From assembly GCF_024171765.1 (NCBI RefSeq), contig NZ_JAMTCI010000001.1:558001-622000 (forward strand): 64,000 nucleotides of DNA, given 5' to 3'. Shown in pieces: positions 45,184-53,174 of the stretch (its first letter is position 1; the number at the start of each line of letters is the position of its first letter). The notes under the pieces were generated by a model. The model was not told the DNA's origin. It made no database searches and saw nothing but the letters and a program-made list of their open reading frames with translations. The DNA is from Williamsia deligens (lineage in GTDB: Bacteria; Actinomycetota; Actinomycetes; Mycobacteriales; Mycobacteriaceae). Both the position numbers and the translations under genes were made by a program.

Positions 45184-46184
45184 CCGACGTCGTCCACGTC
45201 CTCGTCGGCCCGCCGACGCACGGGGTGGTCCGTTGGGCTCGTGACATCGCCTGTGCGCTCGACGCACCGACCGTCACCGTCGGCCATCCGCGCGAGCTCA
45301 CCGCCGATCGCGTGGCGGGCGCAGCCGCGGTCCACATCCACGTCACCGACCGCCTGTTCGGCCCGGACGCTCCCACGGCCGCGACCGAGTTCGTCGCGGC
45401 GGTGCGGCGGCTCGGCGTGGAGGTCGGCGTGACGTTCCACGACATCCCCCAGCCTTCGGACGGCACCGGCGCGTTCGGACGGCGCGCGCAGGCCTATCGC
45501 GACATGGCCGCCGTGACGCGCGGGGTGATCGTGTCGAGCCGTCACGAACGCAGCCTCCTCGACGAGATGGGGTGGTCCGCGCCCCCACCCGAGGTCATCC
45601 CCCTCGCCCTGACAGCCCCGCCTGCGCCGGGACACGACCCGACGGAGGGCACGGCACCGGAGGTCGCCGTCTTCGGCTACCTGTACCCCGGCAAGGGGCA
45701 CGCCGAGGTCCTCGATGCGCTCGACGTGCTCGATCCCCGGTTCGGTCTCGTGGCGATCGGTGCCGTCTCACCCGGACACGACGACCTCGTCGACGGCCTC
45801 CGGCGTCGTGCCGACCACCTCGGCCGCCGCTTCCGGGTCACCGGGTTCATCGACGACGACGCCCTCACCGCGACGTTGCGGGCCGTCGCCGTGCCGGTGG
45901 CGCATCACCGACACCTGTCGGCGTCGGGGTCGATCCCCACCTGGATCGCCGCGGGTCGCCGCCCACTCGTACCGCGGGGCCGCTACATCGACGAGCTCGC
46001 ACACCGGTCGCCCGGTGTCGTCGCCGTCCACCCCGACAGCGGTGACGCATTGCGAGAGGCGTTGTGCACGGCCGTCTTCGAACCATCCACCACCTGGCTG
46101 GCACCCGACGTCGACGTCCGCCCGTCGTGGGATGACGTCGTGACGATGCACCGCGACGTGTTCGCCCGGTGGGCGACACCGTGA
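45180..46184 (+). CDS. Glycosyltransferase (GT4-like)
   Basis: A 334-residue protein with a GT-B layout: MTDVVHVLVGPPTHGVVRWA, then VHIHVTDRLFGPD in the N-terminal half, and AVFGYLYPGKGHAEVLDAL, RFRVTGFIDDDALTATLRAV and an ASGSIPTWIAAGRRPLV segment in the C-terminal half. It lacks a clean Ex7E motif, so it is a divergent member. ATG 45180 overlaps the WcbI-like stop, and its stop overlaps the next gene (GTGA). Sugar specificity unknown. Confidence 0.78.
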   Translation: MTDVVHVLVGPPTHGVVRWARDIACALDAPTVTVGHPRELTADRVAGAAAVHIHVTDRLFGPDAPTAATEFVAAVRRLGVEVGVTFHDIPQPSDGTGAFGRRAQAYRDMAAVTRGVIVSSRHERSLLDEMGWSAPPPEVIPLALTAPPAPGHDPTEGTAPEVAVFGYLYPGKGHAEVLDALDVLDPRFGLVAIGAVSPGHDDLVDGLRRRADHLGRRFRVTGFIDDDALTATLRAVAVPVAHHRHLSASGSIPTWIAAGRRPLVPRGRYIDELAHRSPGVVAVHPDSGDALREALCTAVFEPSTTWLAPDVDVRPSWDDVVTMHRDVFARWATP

Positions 46185-47554
46185 CCGGTCGCGGCCCCGA
46201 CGGCCGGTGGACGCTGCCCGACGGTCGGACGGTCCTCCCCGGCAATCGATGGGACCTCCTGACCGAGCCTGCGGCACCTGCAGCGGTGTCGGTGGTGGTC
46301 CCGTACTTCCGGCAGCAGGATCAGCTCGACCTGATGCTGACGGCGTTGTCGATGCAGACCCACCCCGCCGACCTGCTGCAGGTGATCGTCGCCGACGACG
46401 GCTCCCCCACCCCGCCGGACACCGGCGCCTACGACGGCCCGGCGCGCCCGACGGTCGTCCGCCAGGACGATCGCGGTTTCCGTGCCGCCGCCGCCCGCAA
46501 TCTCGGCGCCGCGGCAGCGGACGGCGAGGTGGTGTGCTTCCTCGACGCCGACACGATCCCCGAACCGTCCTACATCGCAGAGGCGGTACGGCTCCCGTCG
46601 GCGGGCCCCGATGTCCTCGCGGTGGGGAGACGACGGCACGCCGACCTCGACGGGTGGACGCCTGCGCGCCTACGTGCGTGGTTCGAGGGCGGTCCCGCAC
46701 CGACCGAACTCACGGAGCCGGGGTGGCTGCGCGACGCCTATCGCGGATCCGGTGATCTGCTCGACGCCGACCACCGCTCCTACCGCCACATCATCAGCGC
46801 GGTCATGACGTGCTCACGGGAGCTGTTCACCGCGGTGGGCGGTTTCGACGGCACCTTCGTCGGCTACGGCGGCGAGGACTGGGAGTTCGCGGCCCGCGCA
46901 TGGGAACGCGGCGCCGTCCTCGCACATGTGCCCGACGCGGTCGCGTGGCACGACGGCCCCGACTGGGCGGAGCGCTCGACGTCGGATCGCGTCGGCAAGA
47001 ACCGGGAGGCCATGGCATTGGCCCGGCGCATCACCGACCCGGCCGCACGCCGGCACGGTGTCCGCTATGCGCTCCCCGATGTTCGTTCCGTCGTCCACAC
47101 CGACGGTCGTTCCGCGGCATCGGTTCTCGTGACCGCCGGGGCCCTGTTGCGTGACCTCGACGGCGTGGTTCATCTCGTCGGCGACACCGCCGAGGAGATC
47201 CGCGACGAGTGGGGTGATGCCGATTCGCGGGTCGTCGTCGGGATGCCCTCGCCCGACGCGCGGTCTCGGATCACCGTCATCGTCCGTGCGGCCGTCGACC
47301 CAGATCCGGGCGCACTGCGTGCGATCGTGAACGTGCTCGACGACCACCGCGCCGGCCGGCTCGACGTCGAGCACGACGGCCAGACCGTCATCGAGATCCG
47401 TTCCGCACGAGCCGATGCCCGCGCCCAGCGCTGGGCGGGCCTGCTACATGCCGACGCCGCGACGCTGGCCGAGGAGTTGTTCCCCGTCCTGCGCCGCGAC
47501 GCCGAGACCGTCGGGCTCACACCGTCGACCGAGGAACCCCGGCTCGACTGGTGA
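46181..47554 (+). CDS. Family 2 glycosyltransferase with C-terminal extension
   Basis: A 457-residue protein whose first 290 residues are a GT2 (GT-A) glycosyltransferase: SVVVPYFRQQDQLDLMLTAL, the donor-site VIVADDGSP, DXD-type FLDADTIPEPSY and the catalytic-base region FVGYGGEDWEFAARAWE. The remaining 165 residues (ASVLVTAGALLRDLDGVVHLVGD ...) form a second domain I cannot assign. GTG 46181 overlaps the previous stop by 4 nt. It closes the plus arm of the island and converges on the dehydrogenase gene, 9 bp apart. Confidence 0.83.
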   Translation: MTGRGPDGRWTLPDGRTVLPGNRWDLLTEPAAPAAVSVVVPYFRQQDQLDLMLTALSMQTHPADLLQVIVADDGSPTPPDTGAYDGPARPTVVRQDDRGFRAAAARNLGAAAADGEVVCFLDADTIPEPSYIAEAVRLPSAGPDVLAVGRRRHADLDGWTPARLRAWFEGGPAPTELTEPGWLRDAYRGSGDLLDADHRSYRHIISAVMTCSRELFTAVGGFDGTFVGYGGEDWEFAARAWERGAVLAHVPDAVAWHDGPDWAERSTSDRVGKNREAMALARRITDPAARRHGVRYALPDVRSVVHTDGRSAASVLVTAGALLRDLDGVVHLVGDTAEEIRDEWGDADSRVVVGMPSPDARSRITVIVRAAVDPDPGALRAIVNVLDDHRAGRLDVEHDGQTVIEIRSARADARAQRWAGLLHADAATLAEELFPVLRRDAETVGLTPSTEEPRLDW

Positions 47555-47563
47555 GCGACCCCG

Positions 47564-48742
47564 TCAGGGCTTGAGGATCACCTTGACCGCACCGTCCTGC
47601 TTCTTCTGGAAGATCTCGTAGGCGTGCGGCGCGTCCTCGAGCGGCAGCTCGTGGGTCGCGAAGGTGTCGACGCCCAGCGGGTCGTCGTCGGTGAGCAGCG
47701 GCGTGATCTCCGGCGCCCACTTCTTCACGTTGGCCTGGCCCATGCGCAGCTGGATCTGCTTGTCGAACAGGGTGAGCATCGGCAGCGGATCGGCCATGCC
47801 GCCGTAGACGCCGGTCAACGAGATGGTGCCGCCACGCCGGACGATGTCGATCGCCGAGTAGAGCGCGGCGAGACGGTCGACGCCGGCGTGCTCCATCATC
47901 GGTCCCGAGATGGCGTCGGGCAGAAGCCCGGCGATCTGTTGGATCGCCTTGGTCGCGACGGAACCGTGCGCCTCCATGCCGACACAGTCCAAGACCGAAT
48001 CTGTGCCCCGACCGCCGGTGCGCGAACGGATCTCGGCACCGAGGTCATCGACCTCGTCGAGGTTCACGACCTCGATACCCCGGGCTCGTGCACGCTCGAG
48101 TCGCTCTGGGACACGGTCGACGCCGATCACCCGATAACCGAAGTGGGCGCCGATACGGGCTGCCATGTCCCCGATGGGTCCGAGCCCCAGGACGGTGAGG
48201 GATCCGCCGTCGGGCACGCCGGCATACTTCACACCCTGCCACGCGGTCGGGAGCACGTCGGACAGGTAGACGAACCGCGAGTCCGCCGGGCCCTCGGGCA
48301 CCTTCATGTGCGTGAACTGCGCCTGCGGGACACGCAGGTACTCGGCCTGACCGCCGGGAACCGCGCCGTACAGCGACGAGTAGCCGAAGAGTGCGGCGCC
48401 CATGCCCTGGTCGCGGACCTGGGTGGTCTCACACTGGGTGTAGAGCGTGTCCGAACACATGTGACACGACCCGCACGAGATCTGGAACGGGATGACCACG
48501 CGGTCGCCGACCTTGAGGTCACCGGTCTCGGCGCCCACCTCCTCCACTACACCCATCGGCTCGTGTCCGAGGATGTCGCCCGGGGTCATGAACGGGCCGA
48601 GCACCTCGTAGAGGTGGAGGTCTGACCCACAGATGTTCGTCGACGTGACGCGGATGATCGCGTCACTCGGCTTCTCGATCTTCGGATCGGGCACCTCGTC
48701 GACGCTGACGTTCCGTTTTCCTTGCCATGTGACTGCACGCAT
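47564..48742 (-). CDS. Zinc-dependent alcohol dehydrogenase (FdhA-like)
   Basis: A 392-residue medium-chain zinc dehydrogenase. Catalytic zinc ligands Cys38 (NICGSDLHLY) and His60-Glu61 (LGHEPMG), the structural-zinc Cys quartet Cys90, Cys93, Cys96, Cys104, and the NAD-binding GLGPIGDMAARIGAHFGYRVIGVD are complete. The long insert (ATKAIQQIAGLLPDAISGPMMEHAG cut short here) is typical of the formaldehyde-dehydrogenase-like (glutathione-independent FdhA) group. It probably oxidises an aldehyde or alcohol with NAD+. I use ATG 48742 (MRAVTWQGKR), the family's usual start; no ribosome-binding site is obvious. Confidence 0.87.
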   Translation of the reverse strand: MRAVTWQGKRNVSVDEVPDPKIEKPSDAIIRVTSTNICGSDLHLYEVLGPFMTPGDILGHEPMGVVEEVGAETGDLKVGDRVVIPFQISCGSCHMCSDTLYTQCETTQVRDQGMGAALFGYSSLYGAVPGGQAEYLRVPQAQFTHMKVPEGPADSRFVYLSDVLPTAWQGVKYAGVPDGGSLTVLGLGPIGDMAARIGAHFGYRVIGVDRVPERLERARARGIEVVNLDEVDDLGAEIRSRTGGRGTDSVLDCVGMEAHGSVATKAIQQIAGLLPDAISGPMMEHAGVDRLAALYSAIDIVRRGGTISLTGVYGGMADPLPMLTLFDKQIQLRMGQANVKKWAPEITPLLTDDDPLGVDTFATHELPLEDAPHAYEIFQKKQDGAVKVILKP

Positions 48743-48791
48743 GTGAGTCGCATGCCCGCATCGGCATGTGTTCAAACCTGTGCTGGGCGGA

Positions 48792-49883
48792 TCATGTCCA
48801 GTAGAGGAGCTGCGCGTCCGGGAGGACGCGGTCGAGTTCGTCGGTGAACCATGACTTCATCTCTGCCATGGTGTCCCGTGGGTAGACGTACTTCACCCCG
48901 CCGAACTTGTTCCGCTTGGCGGTGCGGGCGTCCTCGTCCATCTCGAGTTTGGTGGCCGGGTACCAGCTGAGCAGGACGTCCTTGCTGGACTCGGTGAACC
49001 GGTGGGTGATGATCTCGACGGTCAGGTCGAGATCGGGCACGTCGCTCACCGCATCGCGGACGTCGGCCAGCATCTGTCCGTACTGCTCCCGCCACCCCGG
49101 GATCGGCATGACGGGGGCGATGGTCAGCCCCACCCGATACCCGGCGAGTGCCAGACGGCAGAGCGCTTGTACCCGCGCGGGCATGCGCGCCGTCCCACCC
49201 TCGAACCGGTTGGCGACGTCCTCGGCGTTGACCGACAGACGCACCCGTGTCCGACGGCCGTGGTCGATGGTGAGCAGCTCGTCGACGTCGTCGAACTTGG
49301 TGGTGAACCGGAGCGACACCCCGTCGCCGTAGTCGCCGGAACCGACGCGGGCGACGGCCTCGGCGAGGGACCCTGTCACGTGCTCGATCCCCAACGGGTC
49401 GGTGTAGCAGGACAGTTCGAATGTGGTTCCCTCGTGGCCCCGCTCGTCCGTCCCGGATGTGATGGTGCCGCGACCGGCGTGCGTCCTGATGCCGTCGAGC
49501 ACCTCGTCGAGGTTGGCGTAGACGCGGGTGACCGGCGGACCCGACAACGACCCCGCGAGGTAGCAGTACTGACAGTGCGCGGGGCAGCCCTTCGCGAGGT
49601 CGATGCGCCAGTCCGCGCTGGGCGGGATCGGTTGTGGCTTGCGGGCGCTCGGTGGCGCGACGACGACGGCGAGGGTCTCCTTGGCCATCGCGTAGGTCTG
49701 TCGCTCTGATTCGCCGCGGAGGCCGGTGAGCCGATCGCCGGAGAGGATGTCGATGTCGGAGACACCCGCCGCCTCGCAGCGTCGGATGATCTCCGCAGTG
49801 TGCGGGAGGTCGGCCGCGGACCGGGTGACGAGGACCCGCGACGGGGTCCACACGCGTGTCGGGGCGACGAGGAGATCGTTCAC
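48792..49883 (-). CDS. Spore photoproduct lyase-like radical SAM protein
   Basis: A 363-residue radical SAM protein of the SplB family. The cluster cysteines are Cys100, Cys104 and Cys107 (KGCPAHCQYCYLAG). A later Cys159 (FELSCYTDPLGIEH) matches the place of the hydrogen-donating Cys141 of Bacillus spore photoproduct lyase. Downstream strings RFTTKFDDVDELL, HRFTESSKDVLLSWYP and FGGVKYVYP follow the family. The organism group does not form spores, so the substrate is probably a different DNA lesion or other target. Start GTG 49883 is open to doubt: no ribosome-binding site or clean -10 is visible. Confidence 0.83.
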   Translation of the reverse strand: MNDLLVAPTRVWTPSRVLVTRSAADLPHTAEIIRRCEAAGVSDIDILSGDRLTGLRGESERQTYAMAKETLAVVVAPPSARKPQPIPPSADWRIDLAKGCPAHCQYCYLAGSLSGPPVTRVYANLDEVLDGIRTHAGRGTITSGTDERGHEGTTFELSCYTDPLGIEHVTGSLAEAVARVGSGDYGDGVSLRFTTKFDDVDELLTIDHGRRTRVRLSVNAEDVANRFEGGTARMPARVQALCRLALAGYRVGLTIAPVMPIPGWREQYGQMLADVRDAVSDVPDLDLTVEIITHRFTESSKDVLLSWYPATKLEMDEDARTAKRNKFGGVKYVYPRDTMAEMKSWFTDELDRVLPDAQLLYWT

Positions 49884-49966
49884 CCACGGGTAACGCTCGG
49901 CCGATCCGCCCGCTTCCCATCACGCGTGCCCTACGCTTCGGATTTCCTCCGCCTCGGACCAGGTGG

Positions 49967-50812
49967 TCAGCGCGCCAGCGGCTCGATCGTCTCGAACGGC
50001 TTCTGGTAGCGGATGCCGACACCGGTACCAGCTTTGCGCCGCAACAGTTCCCGGCTGGCGCCGAAGTTGTCGATGATGCGCGGCAGGGGACGCAGCGGGC
50101 GCGTCAGCGGCCGACCGAAGTTGTCCCAGTGCACCGGCAGGATCAGCCTCGGACGGGTCGCCTCGACCACGTGCTGCCAGTACTCGTCCTGGAAATCGCG
50201 TGGTTGCGAGCCGAGCCCGCCGATACCCAGGTACAGCGCGTCCACGTCGAGCCCGCCGAAGGCGTGAGGCACATGGTTGGCGCTGGGGTGGATGAGGATC
50301 GATCCCTGCGGATGCGTGACGAGGAACGAGTAGCACGCGCCGGTGCGATAGTCCTTGGCCTTGCACGGCGGCGTCAGTGGGGCGTCGATGGTCCCAGGAG
50401 CGAAGTCCCCCGGGCTGTGCAGACCCTCGAACACCCGCACGCGGAACGCCCCGACGGCGATCTCGTCGTCGTGAGCGATCAGCTGCATCTGCTGCTCGTC
50501 GAGTCCCCACCCGCGGCCGACGTTCACGGTCGACTCCGATCCGTGGACCGTCGCGCCCGTGCGTCGTGCGACCTCGGGGGCATCCATCGCGTGGTCGACG
50601 TGGGAGTGGGCGACGAGGATCGCGTCCAGGGAATCGATCCGCGCCCGCTCGAGGGTGTCGGTGATGCGGGCGAGGTCGGGGGCGACGCGCCCGAACCGGA
50701 TGCGCAGCAGCGACGGCCGGGAGAAGAACGCGTCGGTCATCACCGACGACGTGCCGTCGGTGAGCAGGATCGACGACGAACCGAAGAAGGTCGCCCGCAC
50801 GGTTGTGGTCAC
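49967..50812 (-). CDS. MBL-fold metal-dependent hydrolase
   Basis: A 281-residue metallo-beta-lactamase-fold protein. The metal motif is HSHVDHAMD (His69, His71, Asp73, His74), with the later ligands in EGLHSPGDF, HPSANHVPHAFGGLDVD and PVHWDNFG. Substrate unknown; the fold covers lactonases, thioesterases and phosphodiesterases. GTG 50812 lies 6 nt after CAGAAT (50819-50824, complement), a leaderless arrangement. It is divergent from the next gene with 17 bp between starts. Confidence 0.85.
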   Translation of the reverse strand: MTTTVRATFFGSSSILLTDGTSSVMTDAFFSRPSLLRIRFGRVAPDLARITDTLERARIDSLDAILVAHSHVDHAMDAPEVARRTGATVHGSESTVNVGRGWGLDEQQMQLIAHDDEIAVGAFRVRVFEGLHSPGDFAPGTIDAPLTPPCKAKDYRTGACYSFLVTHPQGSILIHPSANHVPHAFGGLDVDALYLGIGGLGSQPRDFQDEYWQHVVEATRPRLILPVHWDNFGRPLTRPLRPLPRIIDNFGASRELLRRKAGTGVGIRYQKPFETIEPLAR

Positions 50813-50829
50813 CGGTGCATTCTGACGGC

Positions 50830-51279
50830 ATGCCCTCGGTCCCCGATCCCCGCACCGACGACCCCGGCCCGACTGGGCGCGTCTATGGCGCGCCGATGGT
50901 CGACGGAGTGCGCCGGGCGCTCGAGCTCGGCCTGTGCGGCATGTCTGCCGCCGACGAGCGCGGGGTGCGGCGTGTCGAGCGGTTCGCGCAGGTCCCCGAC
51001 GGCTCCTTCGTCTGGACCCGCACGTCCGACGGCGACCACTTTCTCGGTCGGCTCAGTGGACCTCTGCGAGACGACCTCGGCGACGAGGCTGTCGCATCCG
51101 GGCTCGTGCATGTCCGGTCGTGCACATGGACTGACGACCCGGTCCCCGAGCGCGAGGTGCCCCCGGCGACGCTCGCGACGTTCGCGCGCGGCGGTCGCAA
51201 CTTCCAACAGACCCATGACCCGGCGGTGTGGGCGCAGTCGGCGGAGATCTGGCGGCGTCGAGGACCTGCCGGCCGATAG
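50830..51279 (+). CDS. Conserved hypothetical protein
   Basis: A 149-residue soluble protein, MPSVPDPRTDDPGPTGRVYG..., without membrane segments, signal peptide or cysteine motif. Its middle (GLCGMSAADERGVRRVERF, then GSFVWTRTSDGDHFLGRLSG) has the alternating pattern of a small alpha/beta domain and looks like a PF-type conserved family I cannot name. CATTCT (50818-50823) ends 6 nt before ATG 50830, so its promoter overlaps that of the MBL gene on the other strand. It ends 13 bp before the split gene. Confidence 0.65.
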   Translation: MPSVPDPRTDDPGPTGRVYGAPMVDGVRRALELGLCGMSAADERGVRRVERFAQVPDGSFVWTRTSDGDHFLGRLSGPLRDDLGDEAVASGLVHVRSCTWTDDPVPEREVPPATLATFARGGRNFQQTHDPAVWAQSAEIWRRRGPAGR

Positions 51280-51292
51280 GCATCGTCTACCC

Positions 51293-51919
51293 ATGCCCGA
51301 CTGGACATACGTACCGCTGGAGCCCGTGGCGTCGCGCGTCCTCGGCACCCGCCGCACCCACCGGTGGGCACTGGCGATCCTCGCCACCCTCGTCCGGGCG
51401 GGCGGCCGCCGATGGATACCCGTGATGTTCGCCCATCCTGCGGTGCCGGATGACCTGCGCGGCCGATTGGGCGCACGCGTCCCTGTGTCGGTCGCACGGA
51501 ACGCGATCGACGCGTTGCCGGTGCAGGGTGCCTCGCTGATCGAGGTGGGGCCGGTGGGCGTCGACGACGCGGAGGCGACTGCCGCGGCCGCTGCCCGGCG
51601 ACGGTGCCGCGTCGTCGCGGTGTGCGACTCGGCCGAGAGCGCCTCCGCAGTCGCGCCGTACGTCGACGACACCTGTGTCGGCGACAGCGGCTCGACGGTG
51701 CTGTCCGACCCCGATGTCGGCGTCGCCGTCGCGGCGCTGGCGTCACCGGGGGCGGTGGTCATCGCGGACCATCGCCTGCTCGTGTCGGCCGGTCCGGGGT
51801 GGTTCCACCGCGTGATCGAAGCCGCGGCAGGCGACACCCCACCGCCCGACCCCGTCGGCCCCCTGGGAGGGCCCTGCTCCGCTTCTGGTCCTGGCCGGGC
51901 TGGATGTAGGCACTGGTGA
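51293..51919 (+). CDS. N-terminal fragment of a probable split gene (DHODH-like?)
   Basis: A 208-residue reading frame, MPDWTYVPLEPVASRVLGTRRTHRWALAIL cut to its first part MPDWTYVPLEPVASRVLG, with a strand-helix pattern (VSVARNAIDALPVQGASLIEVGPVGVDD) recalling the start of dihydroorotate-dehydrogenase-like barrels. The last ~15 codons have low G/C at third positions, whereas the other frame (from about 51871) reads ALLRFWSWPGWM with G or C at every third position, then a TAG (51907-51909), then continues into the next ORF. So the natural frame shifts about 51855-51870. It is best read as one piece of a disrupted gene; see findings. Confidence 0.5.
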   Translation: MPDWTYVPLEPVASRVLGTRRTHRWALAILATLVRAGGRRWIPVMFAHPAVPDDLRGRLGARVPVSVARNAIDALPVQGASLIEVGPVGVDDAEATAAAAARRRCRVVAVCDSAESASAVAPYVDDTCVGDSGSTVLSDPDVGVAVAALASPGAVVIADHRLLVSAGPGWFHRVIEAAAGDTPPPDPVGPLGGPCSASGPGRAGCRHW

Positions 51920-52374
51920 CCGGGATCGGCCTCGTCGTCGCCGGGCTCGGCGCAGCCGTCATCACCGTCGGACCGGTGTTGCTCGGGTACGACCGCGACT
52001 ATCTGGGGTTGACCGTCGCGGGACTCGACGGCATCGACGCTCACCTCGTCGGGTTCCTGCAGCACGACCGGATCACCATGGCCGGGAACATGATCGGGCT
52101 GGGGATCCTCTACTGCGGTCTGGCGTGGGGTGGCATCAGGCACGGCCGGCGCTGGGCGCGCGACGCGCACCTGGTGTCCGGGATCGTCGCGTTCGGGACA
52201 TGGTTCCATTTCCTCGCGACCGGGTTCGTCGAACCCCTGCACACCACCGTCGTGATCGCCCTGCTGCCGATGGTGGTGATCGCCGTCGTCCGAGCACCTG
52301 TGGCGACGGTCCGCCGCGAGTCCCCGACGGACCGCCACGCGAGCGTGTCGCAGCGCTGTGGGGGCAGCTCATGA
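51916..52374 (+). CDS. Membrane fragment 1 of probable split gene
   Basis: A 152-residue membrane protein with about four helices: TGIGLVVAGLGAAVITVG at the start, FLQHDRITMAGNMIGLGILYCG and the loop GGIRHGRRWARD. It starts at GTG 51916, overlapping the previous stop by 4 nt, and its frame continues upstream through a TAG into ALLRFWSWPGWM. The HDR-x-Gly-type motif recurs in the next ORF (FIAHDRAGFGGALVGSGLAVL), so the two membrane pieces look like duplicated halves of one protein. Function unknown. Confidence 0.5.
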   Translation: MTGIGLVVAGLGAAVITVGPVLLGYDRDYLGLTVAGLDGIDAHLVGFLQHDRITMAGNMIGLGILYCGLAWGGIRHGRRWARDAHLVSGIVAFGTWFHFLATGFVEPLHTTVVIALLPMVVIAVVRAPVATVRRESPTDRHASVSQRCGGSS

Positions 52375-52871
52375 TGATCGGGGTCGGCGGCGGGCTCACT
52401 GTCGCGGGCATCGTCATATCCACCGTCGGCCTCACCGCCGTGTTCGTGCCGACGGATCTCGGCTACCTCGAGATGGACTCGGCCGCGCTGCGATCGGCCG
52501 ACCCCCAGCTCCTGCCGTTCATCGCCCACGATCGCGCCGGTTTCGGCGGGGCACTCGTGGGTTCGGGTCTGGCGGTGTTGCTGATCTCGATGTGGGGATG
52601 GCGCCGAGGCGAGCGGTGGGTCTGGTGGTCACTGCTGGGCGGTTGCGCGGCCGGGACCGTCCCGGCTCTCGCGATCCATCTCGAGATCGGCTACACGACC
52701 CTCAGCCACCTGCTGCCGCTCTATGTGCTCGTGGCCGTGGTCGCGACCGCGCTCTGGCTGTCGCGGCCGTACCTGACCGCCGCCGCGACACCCCCACGAC
52801 GTCGGGTGCCGACGACGACGCCGTCAGCGATCAGTCGCGCAGCGGGAGCGTCGACGACCAGATCGTCTTGA
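52371..52871 (+). CDS. Membrane fragment 2 of probable split gene
   Basis: A 166-residue protein with about four helices: MMIGVGGGLTVAGIVISTVGLTAVF, seen as the first helix, then FIAHDRAGFGGALVGSGLAVLL, WGWRRGERWVWWSLLGG and a last helix before a polar tail. ATG 52371 overlaps the preceding stop by 4 nt. The same frame continues upstream as PDGPPRERVAALWGQL, which also reads like protein, so a second frame change may join it to fragment 1. The final 41 bp overlap the convergent ABM gene. Confidence 0.5.
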   Translation: MMIGVGGGLTVAGIVISTVGLTAVFVPTDLGYLEMDSAALRSADPQLLPFIAHDRAGFGGALVGSGLAVLLISMWGWRRGERWVWWSLLGGCAAGTVPALAIHLEIGYTTLSHLLPLYVLVAVVATALWLSRPYLTAAATPPRRRVPTTTPSAISRAAGASTTRSS

Positions 52872-53133
52872 CCGGCGGCTGGGCGACGATCTCGCGCAGG
52901 CGGCTCGCACCTTCCGGGGTCGTGCGCCACTCGGCGTAGGCCGCGTGGTCCTCGGTGGTCGCCCACTGCTCGACGATCATGACGTGATCGGGGTCGGCGT
53001 CGTCAATGCGGACCTCGATGCCCTGGTTGCCCGACCAGTTGCGGGTCGCCACCAGCGTCTCGTCGATGATCGCCGGCGCGGTGTCGCGCTGAGCCGGGTC
53101 GAGGTGCAGTTCCAGGAGGACCAGGGTTGTCAT
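52831..53133 (-). CDS. Antibiotic biosynthesis monooxygenase-family (ABM) protein
   Basis: A 100-residue ABM/dimeric alpha-beta barrel protein, MTTLVLLELHLDPAQRD ... MIVEQWATTEDHAAYAEWR ... HMRTTPEG-like end. ABM proteins include quinol monooxygenases and haem oxygenases (IsdG). The Glu-Gln-Trp stretch and length fit. ATG 53133 lies 6 nt after CACGAT (53140-53145, complement), a weak leaderless pattern. It is divergent from the DJ-1/PfpI gene, 41 bp between starts, and its end overlaps the split gene. Substrate unknown. Confidence 0.82.
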   Translation of the reverse strand: MTTLVLLELHLDPAQRDTAPAIIDETLVATRNWSGNQGIEVRIDDADPDHVMIVEQWATTEDHAAYAEWRTTPEGASRLREIVAQPPVKTIWSSTLPLRD

Positions 53134-53174
53134 GCCACCATCGTGCCTCCCCGGGCCCTGGCACGATGGGAGGC

